Assembly (NCBI GenBank): GCA_020832055.1
Contig: JAFIFL010000003.1
Coordinates: forward strand, 1 to 51,920
Length of the DNA stretch: 51,920 nucleotides
Reading direction: 5' to 3'
DNA from: Gammaproteobacteria bacterium
GTDB taxonomy: Bacteria > Pseudomonadota > Gammaproteobacteria > Pseudomonadales > Azotimanducaceae
Below, in pieces: positions 19,409 through 29,909 of the stretch; position 1 is the first letter of the stretch; the number at the start of each line of letters is the position of its first letter. Under the pieces are notes generated by a model. It had not been told where the DNA came from and made no database searches. It saw only the letters and a program-made list of their open reading frames with translations. The translations under genes and the position numbers were made by a program.

Positions 19409-22400
19409 ATGGCGGCCGTGACCCGTCGCGCAGCGCGCGGCGCACCCCTCCTCGAGAACCTGCTCCTCCTGTTGGTCGTGGGCATTTCGGCGTTGATCGC
19501 CTGGGCCTATGTGAGCGCCGAGCTGACACTGCAGTGGCAGGCGGCGCTGGGCGCTTTCACCATCGTGCTCGGGGCCATTCTGCTGAATCTGCCCGGCCAC
19601 GGCGGCGGGCGTATCGGCCACCTGATGATGGTGATCGCAGCGCTGACCACCACCCGCTACCTCTATTGGCGTATCACCGAAACGCTGCCCATCGGCGAAG
19701 GGTTCACGAAAACCGACCTCGGCTTCGCCCTCGGGCTGCTTGCTGCCGAGTCCTACGCCTGGACCATCCTCTTTCTCGGTTTCTTGCAGTCGGCCTGGCC
19801 GCTGCGCCGCAAACCGACCCCGTTGCCGGACGACTTCGAGACCTGGCCGAGCGTCGACATCTACATTCCGACCTACAACGAGCCGCTGGAGGTCATCAGG
19901 CCAACGGTGCTCGCGGCGCTCGATGTGGACTGGCCGGAGAGCAAACTCAATGTCTACGTCCTCGACGACGGCCGGCGCGAGGAACTCGGGAAATTCTGCG
20001 CACGGGTGGGCGTCACCCACCTGACCCGCCCGGACAACCTCCATGCCAAGGCCGGAAACATCAATGCGGCGCTCGCGAGGACCGACGGCGAACTCATCGC
20101 GATCTTCGACTGCGACCACGTCCCGACGCGCTCGTTTCTTCAGATCACGGTGGGCACCATGGTGGCGGACCCGAACTGCGCCATGGTCCAGACGCCACAC
20201 CACTTCTTCTCACCGGACCCCTTCGAGCGGAACCTGAACATGTTTCGCCGCGCCCCCAACGAGGGCGAGCTCTTCTACGGCGTACTCCAGGACGGCAACG
20301 ACTACTGGGACGCGACCTTCTTCTGCGGCTCCTGCGCCGTTCTGCGCCGTACGGCACTCGAGGAGATCGGCGGTATCGCGGTGGAAACGGTCACCGAGGA
20401 CGCCCACACCTCCCTGAAGATGCACCGCAGGGGGTGGTCGAGCGCCTACATCAACATTCCCCAGGCTGCCGGACTCGCCACCGAATCGCTGTCGGTGCAC
20501 GTCGGTCAGCGAATCCGCTGGGCCCGCGGCATGGCCCAGATCTTCCGGATCGACAACCCTCTGCTGGGCCGCGGACTCAAGCTCGGACAGCGGCTGTGCT
20601 ACTTCAGCGCCATGATGCACTTCTTCTTCGGCTTTCCGCGGCTGGTCTTCCTGACTGCACCGATTGCCTACCTTCTCTTCGACGCCAAGGTCATTGCGGC
20701 GCAGGGCGTGATGATCGTCGCCTTCGCCATTCCGCACCTGGTGCTGGCAATCATGACCAACTCGCGGCTGCACGGCCGCTATCGGCAGTCATTCTGGGCC
20801 GAGGTCTACGAGACCGTACTCGCGCTTTTCATCATCATTCCGACCCTGGTGGCGCTCTACAATCCCAAGGCAGGGAAGTTCAACGTCACCCAGAAAGGTG
20901 GGCTCGTCACCCGCGACTACTTCGACAAGGACATCGCGACCCCCTATTTGTTTCTGTATATGCTGGCGTTCTCCGGCATTGTCGCGGGCGTTGTGCGACT
21001 GCTCTGGGGTAGTCCCGCAACCGACACGGTCGTGATCAACATGCTGTGGACCGTCTACAATCTGATCATTCTCGGAGCGGCGCTCTGCGTGGCCTCAGAG
21101 CAGAAGCAGGTGCGGCGCGCAGCCAGGATCGACTGCAAGGTGCCGGTTTTGATACGACGGCCCGACGACCGCACTCCCTATGCCGCTGAGACCACGGATT
21201 TGTCCTATCTCGGCGCCGCGATGACCCGACCGCCCGAGCTCTCTGAGCTGGAGCTCGAGCAGCCTCTGGAGATCGCCCTGATTCCAGACCGGCGGGAGGT
21301 CTGGATCCCGGCGACCGTGAAACGGGTTCAAGGTGGGGCCTGCGCGGTGCAGTTCGGCGAGATGGAACCAGAAGAGGAGCAGCAACTGGTGTACGCCCTG
21401 TATGGTAGAGCCAACGCCTGGATGCGGTGGCGGGAGCCAGGCAGCTATGACAAACCGCTGAAGGCGCTGTTTACGGTGACCGGATTCGGACTGCTTGGCG
21501 CCGCCATATTCTGGCGCTGGCTTTGGAGCGGGTTCGTCAGCATCGTCGCCAGGCCCTTTTCCCGGCGCCGGGCAGTCGCGACGGCCACTGTGATGCTGCT
21601 CTTTCCGTTTGCCATGCTGCTCGGAACCGAGGCCGCAGCGCAGCAGCACCCGAACGGGATTCCACACCAGATTGCTCAAAGCAAAAACGGTACCCGCAGC
21701 ATCGACCTTGAACTGCTCGGCGTCCAGAGTCCCATCCGACTGCGTTCCACCTACGCCCAGTTTTCGGTGCCCGTCTCCGTGCGCCGGGACCAGGTCGTCA
21801 CCCGGGCGACACTGAATCTGCAAATGTCCCACTCCCCCGGCCTGCTGCCCGACCGCAGCAATCTGAGCGTCCTGTACAACGGCGAGGTGATCGACACCTG
21901 GCCGCTCCTGCGCGAAAACTCAGCAGGCGACCGGCGCACCATTGAAATCGATCCCAACCTGTTCGTGACTTTCAATCAGCTGCGCTTCGAACTGGTGGCC
22001 GGCTACGCGCGTGACGAGTGCGAGGACCCGACCCACCCGACCCTGTGGGCTCAGATCAGCAATCGCAGCACCCTGGACGTGGAACTCGCCGAGCTTTCGG
22101 TACCCCCCGATCTCGGCCGCCTGCCGGCGCCATTCTTCGAGCAGGCAGACGGACGGCGGCTGCGGCTGCCGATCGTCCTCGGGACTGATCCCGGGCTGCA
22201 GAGTGTGCAGGCCGGCGCGGTGATCGCTTCCTGGTTCGGCATGCTCGCGGACTACCGCGGAGCCGAGTTTCCGGTGCGCATCGGGAGCCTGCCCGACAAA
22301 AGCCATGCGGTCGTGCTGCGCTCCAATCCGGGTGACGTACCGGCATTGGACAACCTGCCGATACCGGAGGAGCCGGAAATCCGTGTGGTCAATCATCCCG

Positions 22401-23776
22401 ATTGGCCATCGCTGAGGCTGCTGGTCATCAGCGCGCGGGCGCCGAGCGAGGTGCTGCGCGCCGCCCGGGCGCTGGTCTACGGCGATGCCAGCCTCAGCGG
22501 GCGGGTGGCGCGGGTGGACGGCTTCGAACTGCCCGACCCCCTCGACATCAACGCCTCGCCCCGCTGGCAGGACCCATCCAAACCGGTGCCGTTAGGGCGC
22601 ATCACCAACGAGAGCCTGTCGGCGAGTGGCTACTATCCGCCGCCGATAGGCGTCGACTTCCGCCTGCCGCCCGATCTGTTGATTCTCTCCAGCAACGGCC
22701 CGGAGCTGCGCTACGACATCCGCTCTGCGACCACCTCTCGGGTACGCTCGACGCTGAGCGTGATGATCAATGGCCACTTCGCCGGCGATGATCGCCTCAG
22801 GGAAGGCATGCTGCGCAGCGAGACGGTCCATCGCAGAATGCAGCTGCCATCGGAGGTCATCTCCCACCGCAACCGCCTGACCTGGAACTTCAACTTCACT
22901 CGCGATACCACCGAGTACTGCGAGGCGTTCAATCCGGATATGCTACAGGGATCCATCAGTCCCGAAGCGACGCTGCACTTTCCCCGGCACACCTACTATG
23001 CGCGGATGCCTGAGCTGTCCCTGTTCGCGGAGGGCGGTTTTCCCTTCGGGCGGCGCCCCGACGGTGCCTCGACCGCATTCGTGATACCCGCTGCGTTCGA
23101 CAGCGACGACCTCTCGGCACTGTTCACACTTGCCGGCCACTTGAGCCACCAGACCGGCGTTCCGCTGCTGCATGCCCGGGTCCATAGCGGTTTGCAGATG
23201 CCTCCCGATCTCGACCGCGACCTGCTCATCGTGGGCGGCGCCGAGCGTCTCGGACTGATGGCGGAGATCGCAGACGTGCTGCCGCTGCAGTTCAGAAACG
23301 GCATGCTCACGCTACGGCGCAACACTGCGATCGAGCGCTGGTTGAGCATGGCGGAGGGCCGCGATCTCGATGGCGCCCGGACCCATGCCGGCCGGGTGAT
23401 CCACGATGGCGGCGCCGAGCTCGGTGCCATGATGGGGGCGGCTTCTCCCTGGGGGCGGAACCGTTCGCTGGTGGTGGTCACGGCAGGGGCGAGGGGGAAC
23501 GTCAGCGACGTGACGCGGGCCCTCATCAATCCGGGGAAGGTCGGATTTTTCGGCGGCGACCTGACGCTGGTGCGCGGCGACGACATCTCGAGTTACAGCA
23601 TCGGCACCACCTATGGCGTCGGCCGCCTGCCGTGGGACCACCGGGTGCGCGAGTTTCTCGGCCGCTTCCCGATCCTGATGATCCCGCTGCTGCTCCTGGT
23701 CGCGGTGTTTCTGGCCTTCCTGTTGCGCTACCTGCTTCAGCGCCGCGCGGGGCGGCGGCTCAACGGGAGCGGCTGA
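19409..23776 (+). CDS. bcsAB: Fused cellulose synthase BcsA-BcsB with PilZ domain
   Basis: DDG, DCD, TED, QRIRW motifs; PilZ RRAAR...DLSYLG; internal hydrophobic segment then BcsB-like periplasmic region; single uninterrupted 1455-aa ORF. Confidence 0.94.
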   Translation: MAAVTRRAARGAPLLENLLLLLVVGISALIAWAYVSAELTLQWQAALGAFTIVLGAILLNLPGHGGGRIGHLMMVIAALTTTRYLYWRITETLPIGEGFTKTDLGFALGLLAAESYAWTILFLGFLQSAWPLRRKPTPLPDDFETWPSVDIYIPTYNEPLEVIRPTVLAALDVDWPESKLNVYVLDDGRREELGKFCARVGVTHLTRPDNLHAKAGNINAALARTDGELIAIFDCDHVPTRSFLQITVGTMVADPNCAMVQTPHHFFSPDPFERNLNMFRRAPNEGELFYGVLQDGNDYWDATFFCGSCAVLRRTALEEIGGIAVETVTEDAHTSLKMHRRGWSSAYINIPQAAGLATESLSVHVGQRIRWARGMAQIFRIDNPLLGRGLKLGQRLCYFSAMMHFFFGFPRLVFLTAPIAYLLFDAKVIAAQGVMIVAFAIPHLVLAIMTNSRLHGRYRQSFWAEVYETVLALFIIIPTLVALYNPKAGKFNVTQKGGLVTRDYFDKDIATPYLFLYMLAFSGIVAGVVRLLWGSPATDTVVINMLWTVYNLIILGAALCVASEQKQVRRAARIDCKVPVLIRRPDDRTPYAAETTDLSYLGAAMTRPPELSELELEQPLEIALIPDRREVWIPATVKRVQGGACAVQFGEMEPEEEQQLVYALYGRANAWMRWREPGSYDKPLKALFTVTGFGLLGAAIFWRWLWSGFVSIVARPFSRRRAVATATVMLLFPFAMLLGTEAAAQQHPNGIPHQIAQSKNGTRSIDLELLGVQSPIRLRSTYAQFSVPVSVRRDQVVTRATLNLQMSHSPGLLPDRSNLSVLYNGEVIDTWPLLRENSAGDRRTIEIDPNLFVTFNQLRFELVAGYARDECEDPTHPTLWAQISNRSTLDVELAELSVPPDLGRLPAPFFEQADGRRLRLPIVLGTDPGLQSVQAGAVIASWFGMLADYRGAEFPVRIGSLPDKSHAVVLRSNPGDVPALDNLPIPEEPEIRVVNHPDWPSLRLLVISARAPSEVLRAARALVYGDASLSGRVARVDGFELPDPLDINASPRWQDPSKPVPLGRITNESLSASGYYPPPIGVDFRLPPDLLILSSNGPELRYDIRSATTSRVRSTLSVMINGHFAGDDRLREGMLRSETVHRRMQLPSEVISHRNRLTWNFNFTRDTTEYCEAFNPDMLQGSISPEATLHFPRHTYYARMPELSLFAEGGFPFGRRPDGASTAFVIPAAFDSDDLSALFTLAGHLSHQTGVPLLHARVHSGLQMPPDLDRDLLIVGGAERLGLMAEIADVLPLQFRNGMLTLRRNTAIERWLSMAEGRDLDGARTHAGRVIHDGGAELGAMMGAASPWGRNRSLVVVTAGARGNVSDVTRALINPGKVGFFGGDLTLVRGDDISSYSIGTTYGVGRLPWDHRVREFLGRFPILMIPLLLLVAVFLAFLLRYLLQRRAGRRLNGSG

Positions 23777-23779
23777 ACT

Positions 23780-24937
23780 GTGGTGCAGTTGACGCCGAAG
23801 CGCTTTCGCGGCTGGGGGCTTGCTCTCATGCTGCTCTGCGGTCTCGCCATCGGCTGCCACGCCGACGAAGTCGACTCCCGCGACTGGCCGCTGTGGGAAC
23901 GCTTCAAGCAGGCCTTCATCGAGGACACGGGACGCGTCATCGACTGGACCGATGGCGCCAGGACGGTGTCCGAAGGTCAGGCCTATGCGCTGTTCTTCGC
24001 CCTGGTGGCCGACGACCGCGAAACGTTCGATCGCCTCCTGCACTGGACGCGGGACAACCTGGCCGCCGGCGACCTCAGCGAAAATCTGCCGGCCTGGCTC
24101 TGGGGGCGGAATGAGAAGAACGGTGCGTGGCAGATCCTCGATGCCAACGCCGCTACCGATGCCGACCTCTTCATCATCCAGGCGCTGCTCGAGGCCAGTC
24201 GGCTCTGGGAGGCGCCGGCGTATGCACGGGTCGGTCGGGCGATGCTCGATCAGGTGCGCAAGCGGGCGGTCGAGGAGATGGGGGAGCGGCGCCTGCTGCT
24301 GCCGGGCCCCGAAGGCTTCGTGGCCGAAGCCGGCGTGCGTCTCAATCCGAGCTACATGCCTCCGTTCCAGCTGCGCTTCCTGGCCCATGCGGACCCCGAG
24401 GGTCCCTGGATGGCGATTCTCGACGAAACCCTCGCGCTGATCGAGCAGACCGCGCCCCGCGGAGTGGTGGCGGACTGGGTGCTGGCCACCCCTCACGGCT
24501 ATCAGGAGGATCCCGAAGCCGGTACAGTCGGAAGCTATGATGCGGTAAGGGTCTATCTGTGGGCGGGCATGAACGTCCCCGAACTCGGTATGCTGTCCGG
24601 ACTCAGGCGCGCCCTGGCACCGGCTGCGGAAGAAGTGAGCCGACTCGGCCTGGTCCCCGAGCACTGGGACAGCGTGACCGGTGCGCACGAGGGGACGGGG
24701 CCGCCCGGATTCCAGCTCGCGATGCTGCCGCTCCTGGAGCACCTGAACGCCAACGCCGCTGTCAGTCGGCTCGAAGCACGGGCGCAGGAGGCTTTCGTGG
24801 GAGGGCTTTACGGGCATCCGGCGCACTATTACGACCAGGTACTTGCCCTGTTCGCAAACGGATATCGTGATCGCCGCTTCGCTTTCGATCGTGACGGCCG
24901 CCTCATGCTGCCCTGGCATTCCGGAAGAACGCGATGA
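23780..24937 (+). CDS. bcsZ: GH8 endoglucanase
   Basis: SEGQAYALFFALVADDR..., ATDADLFIIQALLEA; N-terminal signal peptide. Confidence 0.92.
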   Translation: MVQLTPKRFRGWGLALMLLCGLAIGCHADEVDSRDWPLWERFKQAFIEDTGRVIDWTDGARTVSEGQAYALFFALVADDRETFDRLLHWTRDNLAAGDLSENLPAWLWGRNEKNGAWQILDANAATDADLFIIQALLEASRLWEAPAYARVGRAMLDQVRKRAVEEMGERRLLLPGPEGFVAEAGVRLNPSYMPPFQLRFLAHADPEGPWMAILDETLALIEQTAPRGVVADWVLATPHGYQEDPEAGTVGSYDAVRVYLWAGMNVPELGMLSGLRRALAPAAEEVSRLGLVPEHWDSVTGAHEGTGPPGFQLAMLPLLEHLNANAAVSRLEARAQEAFVGGLYGHPAHYYDQVLALFANGYRDRRFAFDRDGRLMLPWHSGRTR

Positions 24938-27900
24938 GCAGCCGGACGAGCACAAGAGCAGGAAAGAGCCGTGGCCGGCGCAGCAGCGCGCGGTCTCGCC
25001 GGCTGCTGCTGGTCGGCCTGCTCGTCCTCAGCGCCGGAGCCCTGGCTGACGATCGGCGCTATCTGGTCTTCGGCAGTTTCGCCGACGCCGACAATGCCCA
25101 GGCCCTGAAGTCGCGACTCGAGCGCGACCTCGGTCTGCCGGTGCGCCTCGAAGTCGTCGAATCCGGTGGCCAGCCACTGCAGCGCGTGCTGGCGGGCCCC
25201 TTCGAGGCATCCCGGGTCGCCGCGATCGCAGCCAGCGCCAAGAGCCGCGGCATGGCGAGCTGGTCGCTGCCGGCGACGCAGGTCACGCCTGCCGCACCGC
25301 CCGTCCGCACGGCCGCCCCCGCGGCACCGCCACCCGCCCGCACCTCCCCGCCCTCCCCATCGACTGCCCGGACCGAACCCGCGCGCGAAGCGCCGACGGA
25401 CCGGAATGCCTCCAGCTCACGTCGAGTGGTCACACTGGCCAGCAATGGATCACTGGAAGGCAATGGTTCACGGCTCGGCAATGGCGCGCTGGGCGGTGAC
25501 GATTCCCTGGTCGCCGAACGACTGCCGGTGTCCTCGGCACCGGCGCGGATGCTGCCGCCGCCGGGTCGGGACGACGACAACCCCGAGGCGGTCCGTCGTC
25601 TCGCCGAGCAGGCCCGCTTCTGGGAGCAGCGCAATCGTCCCGGCCTCGCCCGGGACAGCTGGGAGCGGCTGCTCGAGGCCGATCCCAGGAACGAGGAAGC
25701 ACTGGCGCGTCTCGCTCTGCTCGCCTATGGGGAGGGCGAGAGCGCTCGCGGCGACCAGTACGCCGAACGGCTGGCCAGGGCAGCACCGAATTCACGCCAC
25801 CTCGAAGAGGTACGCCGCGGCCGGTCGCTGCTCCAGATCGATGGCGACCGGCTCGAGCAGGCTCGGCGGGCGGCTGCCGACAATCGCACTTCAGAGGCGC
25901 TGGAACTCTATCGGCGGGCCTTCGCCGGCGACCCACCCACCGACGCCCTCGCCCTGGAGTACTTCCAGGTCATGACGGGGGTTCCCGAACGTCGTGAGGA
26001 AGCTCTTCGCGGCCTCGCCCGTCTGGCGGAGCGCAATCCGAACTCCCCCGAGTATGCCCTGGCCCATGCCCGCGAGATGACCAATCGCGCCACGACCCGG
26101 CGGGAGGGCATCCGTCGGCTGCGTGTCCTGCACGGCGAGGAGTCCGTTCGCGAGGAGGCCCTGGCCGGCTGGCGGCAGGCCCTGATCTGGCTCGATGCGT
26201 CCCCGGATGATCTGGACCTCTACGAGCAGTACCTCTCCGTGGCACCCCGGGACAGCGATATCGTCCGGCGCAGGAACGAGCTGCGTGCACTGCAGCCGGG
26301 ATCACCCGAACGGCAGCGCGACAGCGCCATTGAACAAGCCTTCGCCGCCCTCGACAGCGGCAATCTCGATGCAGCGGAACGCACCTTCAGCGGTGTGCTC
26401 GACGGGGCCCCGCGCAATGCTGACGCCCTCGGCGGGATGGGGCTCGTACGTCTGCGCCAGGGGCGCTACGCCGACGCCCAGGACCTGCTCGAGCAGGCCG
26501 GGCGCGCCCAACCCCGTACCGCGTCGCGTTGGCGCAACGCCCTGCGCTCCGCCCGTTTCTTCCGCCACTTCGAGGCGGGCCAGGCCGCAGCCCAGGCAGG
26601 CAATCACTCGGACGCCCTCGACGCCTACCGGCGTGCTTTCGATGAGCCGCCCGACGGCCTGGCACCTGACCTGCACCTGACCTATGCCGATGCGCTGCTG
26701 CGCATGGACGAGTTCGACGCCGCCGAATCCGAACTCCGCGGCGTCCTCGCGCGCCGGCCGGACAACATCCAGGCGCAGCGCATGCTGGCCCAGTTGCTGA
26801 GCCAGACCGGCCGGGTGGCCGAAGCCGAGGAACTGGTGGCCGGCGCGCCCCAACAGGTCCAGGCGGCCATCGCTCCGGCCCGGGCCACGGCGCTGCGTGA
26901 GCGGGCGCAGCAGGATGTTGCCCGGGGCGATCGTCGCGCCGCCATCGACAAGCTGCGGGAAGCATTGACCCTGGCGCCGGAGAGCCCCTGGATCCGCCTC
27001 GACCTGGCCCGTCTGCTGCGTGAGGAAGGACGCACCCGGGAGGCCGACGATCTGCTCGCGAGCCTGCAGCGCACGCACGGCAACCTGCCCGAGGTCAGGC
27101 TGGCGCGCGCCTACGGCCTCGCCGAGCAGCAGCGCTGGCTGGAGACGCTCTACGAGCTCGAGGAGCTCCCCGCACGTGACCGCGACCGCGACAGCTACAC
27201 CCTGCAACGGCGCGCCTGGATCAACCACCAGCTCGAACGCGCCTCGGTGGCTGCCAACCAGGGCGACGAGCGCACCGCCCGGCGTCTGCTCGAAGCTGCA
27301 GATCGTGCCGCTGATGGTGACCGGGAGTACCTCGGAGCGCTTGCCAGAGGCTGGGCCTCGGTGGGTGACCCTGCGCGGGCGCTCGACTACATGCGCCGCA
27401 GCTTCAGGGACGAAGCGCCGACCACCGACGAGCGGCTCCAGTACAGCGGACTGCTGCTCGAACTCGGCCACAATACCGAATTCGAGGCCGTGGTCGACCA
27501 GTTGATCGGCGATTCGCTGAACGCTGGGCAGCAGGAGGCACTCGAAGAGCAGGTCGTGGGGTACCGGATCCGCCTGGCCGACGCGGCCCGGGAAGACGGT
27601 GATCTCGGTGGCGCCTACGATCTGCTTCGCGATGTCGCCCAGCGCCGGCCGCGGGACCCTCGGGTCCAACTCGGGCTCGCCCGCATCTTCATGGACGCCG
27701 GCGACCATGACCGGGCGCTGTCGCTCTACGACGCGGTCCTGCGCCAGGACGAGGACAATCGCGAGGCCGTCTACGGGTCGGCGGAGGCTGCGCTGTCGCT
27801 CGGTGACCTGAACCTTGCCGACCGGCGGGTCCGCGATGCCCGGAGGCTCGATCCGGAAGCGCCGCAGGCACATGAACTCGCAGGTCGTCTGGCTGAAGCC

Positions 27901-29523
27901 CGAGGCCAGACCAGCCGCGCGATCCGCCACTACGAGCAGGCGGAGCGCCAGCGTCAGCGGCGCACTCCAAGCGTCGCCGAAGAGGCGGGCCCGCCGCGGC
28001 TGCAGCTGATCGACCGCGACGAACCGGTGCTCGGCACGCCGGACCGATTCGATCCGCCTGCCCGCCGGCAGCCGCCGCTGCGACCACGCCCCAACGGCCA
28101 GCCCACCGCGCTCCTGACCGACCCGGACCCTGTCAGGCCAGCGGAGCGCCCGCGGCGGCTGTCGCAGGAGACCGTTACGCCCTTGCCGCCCCGGCCGTCA
28201 GAGCGCCGTGTAGACCCCGCACCCATTCCCGAGCGGAGCGTGCGTGAATCCCGGCCGGCTCCGGCTGAGCCAAGACCCACCGTTGCTGCCTCGGACGCAG
28301 CACCTCGCGGGACAGCGCCCATTGGCCTGGCGGGTACGACCGCGCCGGGCACAGCACTCGGCCGCCTGCAGGCCGATGCCAGCGGCTGGGTCGGCGGTGG
28401 ACTGCATGCCCGCATCCGTGACGGCGAATCCGGGCTCGGCCAGTTGGCGAATTTCGAGGTGCCGATGGAGCTGCGTTCCTCTGAAACCCGGGCCGGACGC
28501 TTCGGGCTGCAGCTCGTCCCGGTGGTGCTCAACGCAGGAACCGTTTCCGGTGATGCCACACGCCGCTTCGGGACCCTGCCACTCGAGCTGCCGGACGAGG
28601 ACTTCTCCGCCAGCCAGAGCGATTCCGGGGTCGCCGCAGCCCTCCTCTTCACCCGCGGCAGTCTGGCGCTTGACCTTGGGGTGACGCCCCTGGGGTTCGA
28701 GCGGGAACGGCTGACCGGCGGCGTCCGCTGGCGCCCGAGCGTCGGCAACTGGCGACTGGGTGTGGAACTGGCCAGGCGCCCGGTGACAGAAAGCCTGCTG
28801 GCCTACGCCGGCACCCGCGACCCACTGCTCGGCGTGAACTGGGGCGGCATCAACCGCAACCGGATCGGATTCGATGTCACCTACGACATGGGCGACTACG
28901 GCGTCTACGGAAGCCTCGGCTGGGCACTCTACGAGGGCCGCCGCGTGGACGACAACATGGCACTGGACGGCGGCGCCGGCTTCTACATGCGAGGCTGGGA
29001 AAGCGAGCGCCACAGGCTGACCTACGGCGTCAATCTGAGCGCCTTCGGCTACCAGAAGAACCGCAAGTACTTCACGCTTGGCCACGGCGGCTACTTCTCA
29101 CCGGATTATTTCTTCAGCGTCGGGGTTCCGGTGGAACTCGCCGGCGACTGGGGTGCCCTCCAGTACCGTGTCTACGGTTCCCTCGGGGTGCAGAGCTTCC
29201 GCGAGGATGCGGTTTTCGTGTTCCCGAGCAACCCGATTCTGCAGGCGGAACTCGAAGCCACTATCGCCGACGATCCCGACACCCTGCTCGTGAGCCGGTT
29301 CCCGTCCGCAAGCCAGACAGGCCTCGGCTATGCCCTGGGCTTCGACCTCGAGTACGCCATGTCGCCGCAGATGTTCATCGGCGGCAACTTCTTCACGGAC
29401 AACGCCCGCGATTTCAACGAGTTCCAGTTCTCCGTCTACCTCCGCTACTACTTCCGGGAGCAGTACCAGCGGGGCGAGAATCCGCGACTGCTGCCCGGGC
29501 ACTACAATTGGAATCCTCAATGA
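24934..29523 (+). CDS. bcsC: Cellulose synthase subunit BcsC with N-terminal SPOR-like domain, TPRs and C-terminal barrel
   Basis: SPOR-like RYLVFGSFADADNAQALKSRLERDL...VLAGPF; many TPRs; C-terminal YNWNPQ outer-membrane barrel; ATGA overlap with bcsZ. Confidence 0.9.
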   Translation: MSSRTSTRAGKSRGRRSSARSRRLLLVGLLVLSAGALADDRRYLVFGSFADADNAQALKSRLERDLGLPVRLEVVESGGQPLQRVLAGPFEASRVAAIAASAKSRGMASWSLPATQVTPAAPPVRTAAPAAPPPARTSPPSPSTARTEPAREAPTDRNASSSRRVVTLASNGSLEGNGSRLGNGALGGDDSLVAERLPVSSAPARMLPPPGRDDDNPEAVRRLAEQARFWEQRNRPGLARDSWERLLEADPRNEEALARLALLAYGEGESARGDQYAERLARAAPNSRHLEEVRRGRSLLQIDGDRLEQARRAAADNRTSEALELYRRAFAGDPPTDALALEYFQVMTGVPERREEALRGLARLAERNPNSPEYALAHAREMTNRATTRREGIRRLRVLHGEESVREEALAGWRQALIWLDASPDDLDLYEQYLSVAPRDSDIVRRRNELRALQPGSPERQRDSAIEQAFAALDSGNLDAAERTFSGVLDGAPRNADALGGMGLVRLRQGRYADAQDLLEQAGRAQPRTASRWRNALRSARFFRHFEAGQAAAQAGNHSDALDAYRRAFDEPPDGLAPDLHLTYADALLRMDEFDAAESELRGVLARRPDNIQAQRMLAQLLSQTGRVAEAEELVAGAPQQVQAAIAPARATALRERAQQDVARGDRRAAIDKLREALTLAPESPWIRLDLARLLREEGRTREADDLLASLQRTHGNLPEVRLARAYGLAEQQRWLETLYELEELPARDRDRDSYTLQRRAWINHQLERASVAANQGDERTARRLLEAADRAADGDREYLGALARGWASVGDPARALDYMRRSFRDEAPTTDERLQYSGLLLELGHNTEFEAVVDQLIGDSLNAGQQEALEEQVVGYRIRLADAAREDGDLGGAYDLLRDVAQRRPRDPRVQLGLARIFMDAGDHDRALSLYDAVLRQDEDNREAVYGSAEAALSLGDLNLADRRVRDARRLDPEAPQAHELAGRLAEARGQTSRAIRHYEQAERQRQRRTPSVAEEAGPPRLQLIDRDEPVLGTPDRFDPPARRQPPLRPRPNGQPTALLTDPDPVRPAERPRRLSQETVTPLPPRPSERRVDPAPIPERSVRESRPAPAEPRPTVAASDAAPRGTAPIGLAGTTAPGTALGRLQADASGWVGGGLHARIRDGESGLGQLANFEVPMELRSSETRAGRFGLQLVPVVLNAGTVSGDATRRFGTLPLELPDEDFSASQSDSGVAAALLFTRGSLALDLGVTPLGFERERLTGGVRWRPSVGNWRLGVELARRPVTESLLAYAGTRDPLLGVNWGGINRNRIGFDVTYDMGDYGVYGSLGWALYEGRRVDDNMALDGGAGFYMRGWESERHRLTYGVNLSAFGYQKNRKYFTLGHGGYFSPDYFFSVGVPVELAGDWGALQYRVYGSLGVQSFREDAVFVFPSNPILQAELEATIADDPDTLLVSRFPSASQTGLGYALGFDLEYAMSPQMFIGGNFFTDNARDFNEFQFSVYLRYYFREQYQRGENPRLLPGHYNWNPQ

Positions 29524-29909
29524 TCAGCGCGCGCAGGCTGACGCTCGGGTTGGCATTCGCCCTGTCGCTGCTGCTGACGACACCGGACGCGTCGTCCGAT
29601 GGAACCCAAAACTGGGGCGCCGGCTCCGCTGTCGACAGGCTCGAGTCGGAACTGGGCCGAAACCCTTTCGACCCGGTGACCCTGAACAACCTCGCGGTCA
29701 TGCGCGCCGAGCGAGGCAACTACCACGCCGCCGCCGATCTCCTGGCCCGGGCCCGCCGCCTCGCGCCGGAGAACGAGACCATACGCGCCAATCAGGAATC
29801 GGTAGAGAGCTGGCTCGCCGGCCGCGGCCGGTCGCAGGAACCGGACGCCCGCGGCAGGGGCGAGACGGTACGGGCGCTGCCACCGGAACCCCCACCACTG
29901 TGGCACTAG
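29520..29909 (+). CDS. Small exported TPR-containing protein, last gene of bcs operon
   Basis: ATGA overlap with bcsC stop; signal peptide; NPFDPVTLNNLAVMRAERGNYHAAADLLARARRLAPEN TPR. Confidence 0.75.
   Translation: MISARRLTLGLAFALSLLLTTPDASSDGTQNWGAGSAVDRLESELGRNPFDPVTLNNLAVMRAERGNYHAAADLLARARRLAPENETIRANQESVESWLAGRGRSQEPDARGRGETVRALPPEPPPLWH

Noticed and set aside
19363-21012. 549-aa ORF overlapping bcsAB in another frame
   Set aside because: Arg/Pro-rich frame-shifted reading of bcsA; no recognisable domain.
23312-27930. 547-aa and 542-aa minus-strand ORFs opposite bcsB/bcsZ and bcsC
   Set aside because: Antisense shadows.
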